Source of the DNA: Burkholderia diffusa
GTDB lineage: Bacteria; Pseudomonadota; Gammaproteobacteria; Burkholderiales; Burkholderiaceae
Reading direction: 5' to 3'
Length of the DNA stretch: 64,000 bases
Assembly (NCBI RefSeq): GCF_001718315.1
Contig: NZ_CP013364.1
Coordinates: 682,001 to 746,000 of the forward strand
In this document: positions 44,858 to 53,573 of the stretch, piece by piece
Layout: each line of letters starts with the position of its first letter
How positions within the stretch are numbered: the stretch's first letter is position 1
Translations under genes and position numbers: made by a program
Notes under the pieces: model-generated
The model's input: the letters and a program-made list of their open reading frames with translations, nothing else
Database searches by the model: none
Told to the model about the DNA's origin: nothing

Positions 44858-46336
44858 TCAGGCCGTCGCCGCGACGGGCAGGCCGAGATTGCCGAGGCAG
44901 AAGTACTTGGTTTCGGTGAACGGTTCGAACCCTTCGGCGCCGCCTTCGCGCCCGAGGCCCGACGCCTTCATTCCGCCGAACGGGATCGGCGCACCGGTGA
45001 ATTTCACGCCGTTGACCGACACCATCGCGAAGTCGAGCCGCCGCACGAGCTGGAAGATCGTGTCGATGCGTGTCGAGCAAACGTAGGCGGCGAGGCCGTA
45101 CTCGGTGTCGTTGGCCTTGTCGACCACTTCGTCGAGCGTGTCGAACGCGCACACCGCCGAGATCGGCGCGAAGTTCTCGTCGTCGTACACGCGCATGCCG
45201 GGTGCGGCGTCCGCGATCACGGTCGGTTCGTAGAACCAGCCGCCGAGCGCGTGCGGCCGACCGCCCGCGACGATGCGGGCTCCGCGCGCGCGCGCGTCGT
45301 CCACGCGTGCCGCCGTCGCGTCGAACGCGGCCTGGTGCATCAGCGGACCGACATCGACGTCCGGCTCGAACGCGGGGCCGGTCTTCAGTTCACGCACCGC
45401 GTTCGCGTAGCACCTGACGAATGCGTCATAGAGCCGGCGCGCGACGAAGATCCGGTTCGCCGCGCAGCAGTCCTGGCCGGAAGTCTGGAACTTCGCGCCG
45501 ACGGCGATCCGCACCGCCTGTTCGAGATCCGCGTCCTCGGTCACGATGAACGGCGCATTGCCGCCCAGTTCGAGCGCAACCTTGCGAATGCCGGCCTTCG
45601 CGGCGGTTTCGGTGACGAGCCGCCCGACACGCGTCGATCCGGTGAAGCTCACCGCACGCACACGCGCGTCGCCGACGAGCGTTTCCATCGCCATCTGCGG
45701 TTCGCCGAGCACGACGTTGAACACGCCGGCCGGGAACCCGGCCTCGTCGGCAAGCTGCGCGAGCGCGAGCGCCGAAAACGGCGTCTCGTGCGCGGGCTTC
45801 ACCACCACCGTGCAGCCCACCGCGATCGCGGCCGCCGCCTTGCGCGTGATCATCGCCGCCGGGAAATTCCACGGCGTGATCAGCACCGCGACACCGACCG
45901 GCTCCATCACCGTGCCGAGATGCGCGCCGTCGATGTGCGTCGGAATCGTGCGGCCCGCGACGCGCTTCGCCTCGTTCGCGAACCATTCGACGAAGCTCGC
46001 CGCATAGCGGATCTCTCCGCGCGATTCGGCGAGCGGCTTGCCCTGCTCGAGCGACAGCAGCGCGGCGAGATCGTCGAGATGCCGCAGGATCAGCGCATGC
46101 CAGCGCAGCAGCGCCGCGCTACGCACGTCTTGCGGCGTCCAGCGCCACGTGTCGAACGCACGCTGCGCGGCGTCGACGGCAGCGACGATCTGTGTGCGCT
46201 CGAGCATCGGCACATGGCCGATCACGGCCTGATCGGCGGGGTTCACGACGGCGACCGTCGCGGCACTGTCGCTGTGGATCCAGCGACCGTCGACATAGCA
46301 CGTCGACTTGAACAGAACGGGGTGTCCGGGCAACAT
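44858..46336 (-). CDS. doeC: NAD(P)-dependent aldehyde dehydrogenase, probable aspartate-semialdehyde dehydrogenase DoeC
   Basis: 492 residues, ALDH superfamily, closest in pattern to succinate-semialdehyde dehydrogenases. NAD site PWNFPAAMITRKAAAAIAVG; SFTGSTRVGRLV; catalytic Glu in ALELGGNAPFIV; catalytic Cys in TSGQDCCAANRIFV. In the ectoine pathway DoeC oxidises aspartate-4-semialdehyde to aspartate. ATG 46336 follows GAGGAGACGCAGG. It is separated from doeX by 123 nt that contain a hairpin, the largest gap inside the operon. GabD is the alternative if context is ignored. Confidence 0.85.
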   Translation of the reverse strand: MLPGHPVLFKSTCYVDGRWIHSDSAATVAVVNPADQAVIGHVPMLERTQIVAAVDAAQRAFDTWRWTPQDVRSAALLRWHALILRHLDDLAALLSLEQGKPLAESRGEIRYAASFVEWFANEAKRVAGRTIPTHIDGAHLGTVMEPVGVAVLITPWNFPAAMITRKAAAAIAVGCTVVVKPAHETPFSALALAQLADEAGFPAGVFNVVLGEPQMAMETLVGDARVRAVSFTGSTRVGRLVTETAAKAGIRKVALELGGNAPFIVTEDADLEQAVRIAVGAKFQTSGQDCCAANRIFVARRLYDAFVRCYANAVRELKTGPAFEPDVDVGPLMHQAAFDATAARVDDARARGARIVAGGRPHALGGWFYEPTVIADAAPGMRVYDDENFAPISAVCAFDTLDEVVDKANDTEYGLAAYVCSTRIDTIFQLVRRLDFAMVSVNGVKFTGAPIPFGGMKASGLGREGGAEGFEPFTETKYFCLGNLGLPVAATA

Positions 46337-46358
46337 CCTGCGTCTCCTCGTTTGGGTG

Positions 46359-46383
46359 GGCACGAGCTTCATTCTGTCGTGCC
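46359..46383 (-). promoter_or_regulatory. Inverted repeat upstream of doeC
   Basis: GGCACGA (46377-46383 on the minus strand) pairs with TCGTGCC (46359-46365) across an 11-nt spacer, just before the doeC ribosome-binding site. Could be an mRNA hairpin or a regulator site. Confidence 0.45.
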
Positions 46384-46459
46384 GGCGGGCGCGGAAATTT
46401 CGGTTTCGGCGCCCGCTTCTTGCGTTTTTTTCCGTATTGCCGCGCGTTCGCGCGAAGTT

Positions 46460-46930
46460 TCAGAGCCAGTCCGGCGCGCCACCGGATTCGCACTTCACGA
46501 CTTTCGTCACGATGTACGTGAAGTAGCGCTCGATGCCGAGATCCTCCATCAGCAACGTGTCGATGAAGCGCTGGTAGTGATCGATGTCGTGCGCGATCAC
46601 GTGCAGCACGTAGTCGACGCCGCCGCCGGTCGCATAGCACTGCGCGACTTCGGGCGCCGCGCTCACGCGCTCCTCGAAGCGCCGCATGTCGGGCGCGGTA
46701 TGACGCGACAGCGTTACCTCGACGACGATGCGACTGCCTGAGAACGTGCCGATCCAGTCGACGTCCGCGCGATAGCCGCGGATCACGCCGCTTTCCTCGA
46801 GCTTGCGCACGCGCTCCCACGCGGGCGAGATCGACAGGTTCACGGCCTCCGCGAGCTTCGACTTCGTGATGCGCCCGTCGCGCTCGAGGATGCGCAGGAT
46901 CGCCAGGTCGTATCGGTCGAGCTTGATCAC
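46460..46930 (-). CDS. doeX: Lrp/AsnC-family regulator DoeX
   Basis: 156 residues. HTH at residues 5-55 (LAILRILERDGRITKSKLAE ... SISPAWERVRKLEESGVIRG) and an AsnC-type RAM ligand domain (APEVAQCYATGGGVDYVLHV). The location between doeB and doeC matches DoeX of ectoine catabolic clusters, a second regulator beside EnuR. The ligand is likely an amino acid intermediate such as diaminobutyrate, which is not proven. 14 nt after doeB. Confidence 0.9.
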   Translation of the reverse strand: MIKLDRYDLAILRILERDGRITKSKLAEAVNLSISPAWERVRKLEESGVIRGYRADVDWIGTFSGSRIVVEVTLSRHTAPDMRRFEERVSAAPEVAQCYATGGGVDYVLHVIAHDIDHYQRFIDTLLMEDLGIERYFTYIVTKVVKCESGGAPDWL

Positions 46931-46944
46931 GGTGCTGTGCGTCC

Positions 46945-47970
46945 TTATACGGACACCGGAATATTTCGCTCGACGATGTCGGCAACCACCGCGATCGTGT
47001 CGCCGGCCTGAACGATGCCCGGGAAGTGGCGGGCCGCGAGCAACCCGCGCCGCCGCGCGACGTATTCGACCGGCGCGACGCCCGTTCGGTCGATGTCATG
47101 CACGCGCGCGAGCACGTCGCCGGCATTCACCTCGCTGCCGAGATCGCGGCACATCTCGAGCAGCCCGCGATGCTCGCTGGTCGTGAAGCACGAACCGTCC
47201 GGCATGTCGAGCAGCGTCGTCGTGCGCGGCGCGGTGCCCTCGATCACGTCCTTCGCGATCACACCGGCATGCGCGAGAAATCCATACACGCCACGTTCGG
47301 CAATCGCGACGCTCGCGGCCGTCGACGATCCGCCGCCACCCAGCTCGGTCGACACGAACACCTTGCCGGCCGCCTCGGCCGCGGTGTCGAAGAGCCCGAC
47401 GCTGTCGAGCTCCAGCATGCGCATCGAGTAAGGCGCGCCGAACGCGCGCATCGCGCGCTCGCAGCGTGCTTGCTGGTCGCGGTCGTCCAGCACGTGGATC
47501 GCAGCGAATGGCACGAAGTCGAGCGTGCGACCGCCCGCGTGAATGTCGAGCACGTGCGTCGCGAGCGGCAGCAGATGACGCTGGAAGTAATCGGCGATCT
47601 TCTCGGTGACGGTGCCGTCCGGACGCCCTGGAAAGCTGCGGTTGAGATTGCCCGCATCGATCGGCGACGTGCGGCAGCCGGCGCGAAACGCCGGGTAGTT
47701 CATGAACGGTACGACGATCACGCGACCGGTCACGTCGGCCGCCTTCAGCGAACCGGCGAGCTTCGACAGCGCGACGGGTCCTTCGTATTCGTCGCCGTGA
47801 TTGCCACCGGTGAGCAATACCGTCGGCCCGTCGCCTCGCTTCACGACGGTCACCGGAATCATGATCGCGCCCCACGCGGAATCGTCGCGCGAGTAAGGCA
47901 GCTTCAGAAAGCCATGCTGTTCGCCGTCCGCGTCGAAGTCGACGGTCGGCGTGATGGGAGAAGCACGCAT
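46945..47970 (-). CDS. doeB: N-alpha-acetyl-L-2,4-diaminobutyrate deacetylase DoeB
   Basis: 341 residues, succinylglutamate desuccinylase/aspartoacylase (M14-like) fold. Zinc ligands in LLTGGNHGDEYEGPVAL (His and Glu) and HVLDIHAGGRTLDFVP (His); FMNYPAFRAGCRTSPIDAGN with NLNRSFPG is the substrate-binding segment. DoeB removes acetate from N-alpha-acetyl-diaminobutyrate made by DoeA. It starts 4 nt after the doeA stop. Ectoine-cluster context distinguishes it from AstE/AspA. Confidence 0.92.
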   Translation of the reverse strand: MRASPITPTVDFDADGEQHGFLKLPYSRDDSAWGAIMIPVTVVKRGDGPTVLLTGGNHGDEYEGPVALSKLAGSLKAADVTGRVIVVPFMNYPAFRAGCRTSPIDAGNLNRSFPGRPDGTVTEKIADYFQRHLLPLATHVLDIHAGGRTLDFVPFAAIHVLDDRDQQARCERAMRAFGAPYSMRMLELDSVGLFDTAAEAAGKVFVSTELGGGGSSTAASVAIAERGVYGFLAHAGVIAKDVIEGTAPRTTTLLDMPDGSCFTTSEHRGLLEMCRDLGSEVNAGDVLARVHDIDRTGVAPVEYVARRRGLLAARHFPGIVQAGDTIAVVADIVERNIPVSV

Positions 47971-47974
47971 CGTT

Positions 47975-49183
47975 CTACTCCTTCACGAACAGCTTGCGCG
48001 GCACGTTGCAAAACGTCTCCACGCCGGTTTCGGTGATCAGGATGCTTTCGGTGATCTCCAGCCCCCAGTCGTCGAGCCACAGCCCGGGCATGAAATGGAA
48101 CGTCATGCCGGGTTCGAGCACCGTGCGATCGCCCGGGCGCAGGCTCATCGTGCGCTCGCCCCAGTCCGGCGGGTAGCTCGCGCCGATCGGGTAGCCGCAG
48201 CGGCTGTCCTTGTCGATGCCCGCGCGGCGCAGCACCGCGAAAAATGCATTCGCGATGTCCTCGCATACGTTGCCGGGCTTCGCGGCCGCGAGTCCCGCCT
48301 CGATCCCCTCGACCACCGCGCGTTCGCCTTCGATGAAGTGGGCGGGCGGCTTGCCGAGATAGACGGTGCGCGACAGCGGGCAGTGATAGCGGCGGTAGCA
48401 GCCGGCGATCTCGAAAAACGTGCCCGCGCCGCGCGCGAACACCGAGTCGTCCCAGGTCAGGTGCGGCGCGGCCGCGTCGGCGCCGGTCGGCAGCAGCGGC
48501 ACGATCGCCGGATAGTCGCCACCGAAGCCGTCCGCGCCGCCGATCCCGGTCGCATAGATCTGCGCGACGAGATCGCTCTTCTTCATGCCCGGCTCGATGG
48601 TGTCGACGATGTGCGCATGCATGCGCTCGACGATCCGCGCGGCGACGCGCATGTACTCGATCTCGCGCGGCGATTTCACCGCACGCTGCCAGTTCACGAG
48701 CGCCGTCGCATCGACCCAGCGCGCCGCCGGCAGATGCTTCTGAAGCGACGCGTACGCCGCTGCGCTGAAGTAGTAGTTGTCTAGCTCGACGCCGATGCGC
48801 AGCGTGCTCCAGCCGCGCGCGGCGATCACCTCGGTCGACAGGTAGTCCATCGGGTGACGGGCCGTCGACTGCACGTAGTGATCCAGATAGCCGACGATGC
48901 TGTCATGCGACATGAACACGGTGCGCTTCGCGCCGTTCGCGTCCTGGCCGCGGCCGTACCAGACCGGCTCGCCGTCCATCGGCAGCAGCACGCACTGATG
49001 CACGTAGAACGACCAGCCGTCATAGCCGGTAAGCCAGGCCATGTTGGTCGGGTCGGTAACGATCAGCAGGTCGATGCCGGCCCGCTGCATCGCCGCGCGC
49101 GTCTTCGCGATGCGCGCGGCATACTCGCTGCGCTCGAACGCGAGACGCGGCCCGGCTTCGTGGGTTTCTATGACTGCGGACAT
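47975..49183 (-). CDS. doeA: Ectoine hydrolase DoeA (M24-like)
   Basis: 402 residues, creatinase/M24 pita-bread fold. DLLIVTDPTNMAWLTGYDGW then SFYVHQCVLLP, GIGGADGFGGDYPAIVPLLP and GYPIGASYPPDWGERTMSLR match the ectoine-hydrolase branch. The enzyme opens the ectoine ring to N-alpha-acetyl-L-2,4-diaminobutyrate. ATG 49183 follows GAGGAGACAG; the frame extends upstream into eutC without support. Tight spacing to eutC (10 nt) and doeB (4 nt). The initiator of the pathway. Confidence 0.93.
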   Translation of the reverse strand: MSAVIETHEAGPRLAFERSEYAARIAKTRAAMQRAGIDLLIVTDPTNMAWLTGYDGWSFYVHQCVLLPMDGEPVWYGRGQDANGAKRTVFMSHDSIVGYLDHYVQSTARHPMDYLSTEVIAARGWSTLRIGVELDNYYFSAAAYASLQKHLPAARWVDATALVNWQRAVKSPREIEYMRVAARIVERMHAHIVDTIEPGMKKSDLVAQIYATGIGGADGFGGDYPAIVPLLPTGADAAAPHLTWDDSVFARGAGTFFEIAGCYRRYHCPLSRTVYLGKPPAHFIEGERAVVEGIEAGLAAAKPGNVCEDIANAFFAVLRRAGIDKDSRCGYPIGASYPPDWGERTMSLRPGDRTVLEPGMTFHFMPGLWLDDWGLEITESILITETGVETFCNVPRKLFVKE

Positions 49184-49193
49184 CTGTCTCCTC

Positions 49194-50198
49194 TCAAGTC
49201 GTGAGGTCGTTGTGAAAAATCGTGCCCACCTCTGCCGCGCGGGCGCGCTGCAGCGCGAGCACGGCAATAGCGGTGTCCTGTGCACCTGTGCCGGTCAGAT
49301 CGCAGATCGTGATGTCGTCGCGATGAGTACGGCCATCGCGCAACCCGACAACCACTTCGCCGAGTTCCGGAAACACCGCGTCGGCCGCGACCGCTCCGGC
49401 GGCGATCGCGTGCGCGAGTTCGCCGGCCACGCGGGTCTGCTGCAACCGGTCGCAGAAGTAGCGCGCCGCACCGAACACCGACGGCGCAAGTTCGGTCTTG
49501 TAGTCGGCATCCGAGCCCATCGCGGTCACGTGCAGCCCCGGATGCAGATCCTCGGCGTGCACGAGCGCCTCACGGCTCGGAGTCGTCGTCACCGCTATGT
49601 CCGCGTCGGCGAGCGCCGCATGCACCGAACGCGCGACAACCGCGTCGATTCCGTGCGCGGCACGCACGTCGGCCGCGAAGCGCGCCGCTCGCTCGGCGTC
49701 GCGCGCCCAGACGGTCACGTGCGTGATGTCGCGCACAAGCCTTAATGCATCGAGCTGCAGCCGCGCCTGTTCGCCCGCGCCAATGATCGCCGCGCGTCGC
49801 GCATCGGCGCGCGCGAGCCGGCGCGCGGCCACCGCGCCGGCCGCGGCGGTGCGCACGGCCGTCAGGTAGCCGTTGTCGAGCAACACGGCTTCGGTGAGGC
49901 CGGTGCGCGCGGACAGCACGAGCATTAGCCCGTTCAGGCTCGGCAACCCGAGCGACGGGTTGTCGAAGAAGCCGGGACTCACCTTGATCGCAAAGCTGTC
50001 GAAGCTCGGCAGGTACGCCGTCTTCACGTCGACTTCACCGTGCCGCGCCGGCAACGCGAGATTGAGGATCGGCGGCATGACGACTGCGTCGGTCGCGAGC
50101 GACACGAATGCGGCCTCGACCTGGTCGATCGCGGCCAGATCGAGCGGGACCAGTGCGCGCAGTTGCGCCTGCCCGAGCAGCATGACGGGATGGGCCAT
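49194..50198 (-). CDS. eutC: Ornithine cyclodeaminase-like EutC (ectoine utilization)
   Basis: 334 residues, ornithine cyclodeaminase/mu-crystallin family. NGYLTAVRTAAAGAVAARRL and the Rossmann motif AAIIGAGEQARLQLDALRLV are diagnostic; DADIAVTTTPSREALV and HVTAMGSDADYKTELAP follow. In ectoine/5-hydroxyectoine clusters EutC acts with EutB on the hydroxylated intermediate. ATG 50198 follows GGAGAACTGAC; it starts 1 nt after the eutB stop. Confidence 0.9.
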   Translation of the reverse strand: MAHPVMLLGQAQLRALVPLDLAAIDQVEAAFVSLATDAVVMPPILNLALPARHGEVDVKTAYLPSFDSFAIKVSPGFFDNPSLGLPSLNGLMLVLSARTGLTEAVLLDNGYLTAVRTAAAGAVAARRLARADARRAAIIGAGEQARLQLDALRLVRDITHVTVWARDAERAARFAADVRAAHGIDAVVARSVHAALADADIAVTTTPSREALVHAEDLHPGLHVTAMGSDADYKTELAPSVFGAARYFCDRLQQTRVAGELAHAIAAGAVAADAVFPELGEVVVGLRDGRTHRDDITICDLTGTGAQDTAIAVLALQRARAAEVGTIFHNDLTT

Positions 50199-50199
50199 G

Positions 50200-51171
50200 T
50201 CAGTTCTCCGAAACGAGCCGGCGATGCACGGCCATGTCGATGTTCGCACCGCTGACGATCACGACGATCGGACCGCCGCGATCGCGACGCGCGATCCGTT
50301 CGTCCAGCAATGCGGCCATGCCGACCGCACCCGCGCCTTCCACGACCAGACGCTCTTCGCGGTACGCATGCATGACGCCGCGCGCGATCGCCGGCTCGTC
50401 GAGCAGCACGACGCCGTCGGCGAGTGCGCGCGTCATGTCGAACGTATAACGGTTGTCCAGACCGATGCCACCGCCGAGCGAATCGGCGAGCGTCGGCTGT
50501 TCATCGATGTCGATCGGTCGTCCGGCCGCGAGACTCGCGTGCATCGCGGCACCGCGCGCCATCGACACGCCGATCACCTCGATCGCGGGCCGGATCGCCT
50601 TCGCGGCAAACGCAACGCCGCTGAACAACCCGCCGCCGGACAGCGGCACGACGAGCGTGCACGTATCGGGCAGCGCTTCGAGAATCTCGACGCCGATCGT
50701 CGCCTGCCCCGCGATGATGCGCGGGTCGTCGAACGGCGGCACGTACGCGTAGCCTTCATCGCGCACGAGGCGCCGCGCCTCGGCCTGCGCGTCGTCCTGG
50801 CTGTCGCCGGCGATCACGACCCGCGCACCGAGCGCGGCAACCGCGTCGACCTTGTTCGCCGGCACGAGCGACGACATGCAGACCGCGGCCTCGATACCGA
50901 ACGTGCGTGCCGCATGGGCGACCGCGCGGCCGTGGTTTCCGGTCGATGCGGTGACGACGCGCGTCACGCGCCGTGCCGCGAGCTCGGCGAGCGCGTTGGT
51001 CGCGCCGCGCAGCTTGAAGCTGCCGGTCGGCTGCAGCGTTTCGAGTTTCAGATGAACGGAGGCGCCGGTCCGCGCGGACAACGCGGCGGACGCGACAAGC
51101 GGCGTAACGCACGCGTGCCCGGCGATGCGTCGGCGCGCGCGGTAGACGTCGGACAGCGACAGGAAGGACAT
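50200..51171 (-). CDS. eutB: Threonine dehydratase-like EutB (ectoine utilization)
   Basis: 323 residues, PLP fold type II. LETLQPTGSFKLRGATNALA carries the Schiff-base Lys, VTASTGNHGRAVAHAARTFG is the Asn-loop, and VPLSGGGLFSGVAFAAKA binds the phosphate. It lacks an ACT domain, so it is of the catabolic type. Placement between enuR and eutC marks it as EutB, implicated in converting the hydroxyectoine-derived intermediate. ATG 51171 is preferred (GAGG at 10 nt); GTG 51180 is an alternative. A predicted operator lies 62 nt upstream. Confidence 0.9.
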   Translation of the reverse strand: MSFLSLSDVYRARRRIAGHACVTPLVASAALSARTGASVHLKLETLQPTGSFKLRGATNALAELAARRVTRVVTASTGNHGRAVAHAARTFGIEAAVCMSSLVPANKVDAVAALGARVVIAGDSQDDAQAEARRLVRDEGYAYVPPFDDPRIIAGQATIGVEILEALPDTCTLVVPLSGGGLFSGVAFAAKAIRPAIEVIGVSMARGAAMHASLAAGRPIDIDEQPTLADSLGGGIGLDNRYTFDMTRALADGVVLLDEPAIARGVMHAYREERLVVEGAGAVGMAALLDERIARRDRGGPIVVIVSGANIDMAVHRRLVSEN

Positions 51172-51233
51172 GAATCGCACGCCTCATCATTGATGTAGTG
51201 CGATCCAGTCTAATGTTCCAAATTGCGCTTTCG

Positions 51234-51249
51234 AATGTCCTGATACATT
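51234..51249. promoter_or_regulatory. Candidate EnuR operator upstream of eutB
   Basis: AATGTCCTGATACATT, an imperfect dyad (AATGT/ACATT), 62 nt before the eutB start. It matches the element upstream of enuR at 11 of 16 positions; shared consensus AWTGTCCTRRTRCAWT. Confidence 0.6.
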
Positions 51250-51279
51250 GTGCGTCGCTGGCACGACGCCCGCTTCGCT

Positions 51280-52692
51280 TCAGTGAAAATCGTGCACGTG
51301 CGGATACTGCTCGAACACGCCCGCGATCGTCGCCAGCGCAGCGTTGCATGCAGCATCCGTCGTCTCCGCACCGATGCACACACGCACCGCGTTCGGCCGC
51401 TCGGTGCCGCCGACGAGGAACGGATCGGGCGACGTCACCGCGATCTTGCGGGCGCGCAATTCGCGCACGAGCCGGTCAGCCTGCCAGTAGTCGGGCACGC
51501 GCAACCACGCCGACAGCGCATTCGGATGCGCACCCAGCACATAGGGGCCGAGCGCGGCCTTCACCATGTCCTGACGCACCGCGAGCCGTTGCCGCTGCAG
51601 TTCGACGAGCCGCCGCGCGGTGCCGTCTGCGATCCAGCGCGTCGCGATCTCCGCGATCGGTGACGTCGCCATCCAGCTGCTCACGCGCAGCACGCTCTCG
51701 ACACGCAGCGCGAGCCGCCTCGGCATCGCGAGATAGCCGGTGCGCAGCCCGGTCAGCACCGATTTCGTCATGCTCGTGCAGTAGAAGCCGAGGTCGGGAA
51801 TCAGGCTCGCGATCGGCGTGGCCGTCTTCGCGGGCAGTGGGCCGTATACGTCGTCCTCGATCACGTACACGCCATAGCGCGACGCAATGCGCGCAATCGA
51901 CTTGCGGCGCGAATCGGACATCATCGATACGGTCGGGTTATTGAGGGTCGGCGTGCAAACGAGCGCACTGATCCGCTCGCCGTCGCACATTTCCTCGAAA
52001 TGTTCGGGACGGATCCCGTGTTCGTCCATCTCGAGCCCCTTCAGCGTAAACCCGAGCACGTTCGCGGAGCCAATTACGCCGTGGTCGGTCAGGCTCTCGC
52101 ACAGCACGGTGTCGCCCGGCCCGACGATCGACGCGAGCGCGAGGAAGATGCCGTGCGCGGCACCGTTCGTGATCAGCAGCGATTCGGGATGAACCGGCAG
52201 ATTGAGTGACGCGAGCCATGCGGCGCCGGCCTCGCGATGCGCATCGAGGCCCGCGATCGGACGGAACGAGCGAATCCAGGGCTGGTCGTCGGCATCGGCC
52301 AGCGCCGCGCAGACGGCCCGCCACGCGGCATCGTGCTCCGGCGTGTGGACGATGCGCGCGATCGAGAAGTCGACCAGCTCGCGCTCGGCCGTGTCGAGAA
52401 TGTAGTTCGACATCGATTCGGTCACGCGCGCGGCCACGAAGCTGCCGCGCCCGACTTCGCAGCGGATCAGGCCCTGTCTCTCGAGTTCCTTGTACGCATT
52501 GGTGACGGTCTGCACGCTGACGCCAAGGCTCGACGCCACGTCGCGCTGCGGCGCGAGCCGCGCGCCCGGTGCGAGGGCGCCGCTTTCGATGTCGGCGGCG
52601 ATCGCCTTCACGAGCCGCTTGTATTTCGACTCGATGCCGTGCACCGTGCCGATCGCGTCGTGCCAACGCGCCGATACCTCGGTCCGTCCCAT
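51280..52692 (-). CDS. enuR: MocR/GntR-type regulator EnuR of ectoine utilization
   Basis: 470 residues. N-terminal GntR winged helix (RLAPQRDVASSLGVSVQTVT) at about 45-85, linked to an aminotransferase-I-like domain. The PLP Lys sits in YCTSMTKSVLTGLRTGYL (position 310), equivalent to the Lys known to bind PLP in Ruegeria EnuR. EnuR represses ectoine catabolic genes until ADABA or DABA reacts with its PLP. ATG 52692 is used. It is the first gene of the cluster, 108 nt before eutB, in the same direction. Confidence 0.92.
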   Translation of the reverse strand: MGRTEVSARWHDAIGTVHGIESKYKRLVKAIAADIESGALAPGARLAPQRDVASSLGVSVQTVTNAYKELERQGLIRCEVGRGSFVAARVTESMSNYILDTAERELVDFSIARIVHTPEHDAAWRAVCAALADADDQPWIRSFRPIAGLDAHREAGAAWLASLNLPVHPESLLITNGAAHGIFLALASIVGPGDTVLCESLTDHGVIGSANVLGFTLKGLEMDEHGIRPEHFEEMCDGERISALVCTPTLNNPTVSMMSDSRRKSIARIASRYGVYVIEDDVYGPLPAKTATPIASLIPDLGFYCTSMTKSVLTGLRTGYLAMPRRLALRVESVLRVSSWMATSPIAEIATRWIADGTARRLVELQRQRLAVRQDMVKAALGPYVLGAHPNALSAWLRVPDYWQADRLVRELRARKIAVTSPDPFLVGGTERPNAVRVCIGAETTDAACNAALATIAGVFEQYPHVHDFH

Positions 52693-52747
52693 CTCGATGT
52701 CTCCGTCGTAGCTTCCACATGGTCGCTCAGAAAGACACCCGGAAATT

Positions 52748-52763
52748 ATTGTCCTAGTGCAAT
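52748..52763. promoter_or_regulatory. Candidate EnuR operator upstream of enuR
   Basis: ATTGTCCTAGTGCAAT, a dyad with ATTG/CAAT ends, 55 nt before the enuR start. Same consensus and nearly the same spacing as the eutB copy; fits autorepression. Confidence 0.6.
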
Positions 52764-53050
52764 CGCGTGCTGAACCAGGACGATGCGGCACGCGTGGTGC
52801 AATCCGATCGGGCGGCATGGCCGGTACGCGATCATGCAGGGCCGCATATTTCTTACAACACCCCTACATTCCGGGGCTGATCGCCGGGCCGCCACGTGTC
52901 ATCGTCGCGTCCGAACCCGATCGCACGCGATATATAAGGAGGCGTCGCACGCCCGCAACCGGGCAGCTTGACCAGCCCGCGACCCGCCGCCTAAATTGCT
53001 CGTTGCGGGTCGGCGCCCCGGCGCGTGACGTGACACGCGGGTGACAAAAA
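52764..53050. other. Intergenic region between enuR and marR
   Basis: 287 nt between the enuR box and the marR palindrome (the whole divergent gap is 401 nt). No gene seen. An AT-rich TATATAAGGAG occurs at 52931-52941 but no frame follows it. Confidence 0.45.
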
Positions 53051-53066
53051 CGATAGTTTGCTATCG
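53051..53066. promoter_or_regulatory. MarR-type operator palindrome
   Basis: CGATAG-TTTG-CTATCG, a perfect 6-bp inverted repeat with 4-nt spacer, 27 nt before the marR start. Typical size for a MarR dimer site; predicts autorepression of the efflux operon. Confidence 0.75.
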
Positions 53067-53093
53067 AATGTTTTTGCCCCTATCATCTCGCCC

Positions 53094-53573
53094 ATGACCA
53101 ACCTGCACGACCTCCGCCTCGCCGTCAGCAGCCTGCTGGTGCTCACCGCGCGCAAATGGCGCCGCACGAGCGACGCCGTGCTGACCGCGTACAACGTGTC
53201 CGAAGCCTGCGCGACGCCGTTGCTGATTGCCGGCCGCCTCGGCGAAGGCGTGCGCCAGGGCACGCTCGCCGAGCACGTGGGTATCGAGGGACCGTCGCTC
53301 GTGCGCCTGCTCGACCAGCTGTGCGCCGCGGGCCTCGCTCGCCGCGACGAAGATCCGCACGACCGCCGCGCAAAAACGATCTCGTTGACGGCCGCCGGCC
53401 GCGCGGTCACCGCGAAGATGGAAGAAGACCTGCGCGTGCTGCGCGCCCAGGTGCTCAAGGGCGTCACGCGCGCCGATCTCGAAGCGACGCTGCGCGTGCT
53501 GAACGCATTCAACGCGGCCGATGCGCAGCATCCGGCATCGCGTCCGCCTCACTCCGCCGGTTCAGCGTCATGA
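53094..53573 (+). CDS. MarR-family repressor of efflux operon
   Basis: 159 residues. Winged helix GTLAEHVGIEGPSLVRLLDQ and the wing RRDEDPHDRRAKTISLTAAG are MarR signatures. ATG 53094 gives MTNLHDLR. Its stop overlaps the next ATG (ATGA at 53570), coupling it to the FUSC pump gene. A perfect palindrome just upstream is its likely operator. Inducer probably a phenolic or aromatic acid, by analogy to similar operons. Confidence 0.92.
   Translation: MTNLHDLRLAVSSLLVLTARKWRRTSDAVLTAYNVSEACATPLLIAGRLGEGVRQGTLAEHVGIEGPSLVRLLDQLCAAGLARRDEDPHDRRAKTISLTAAGRAVTAKMEEDLRVLRAQVLKGVTRADLEATLRVLNAFNAADAQHPASRPPHSAGSAS

Noticed and set aside
50200..51171. Calling eutB a plain biosynthetic threonine dehydratase
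   Set aside because: No ACT domain, and the ectoine operon context fits EutB better.
52931..52941. TATATAAGGAG as promoter plus ribosome-binding site of a small gene
   Set aside because: No open frame with coding character follows it on the plus strand.
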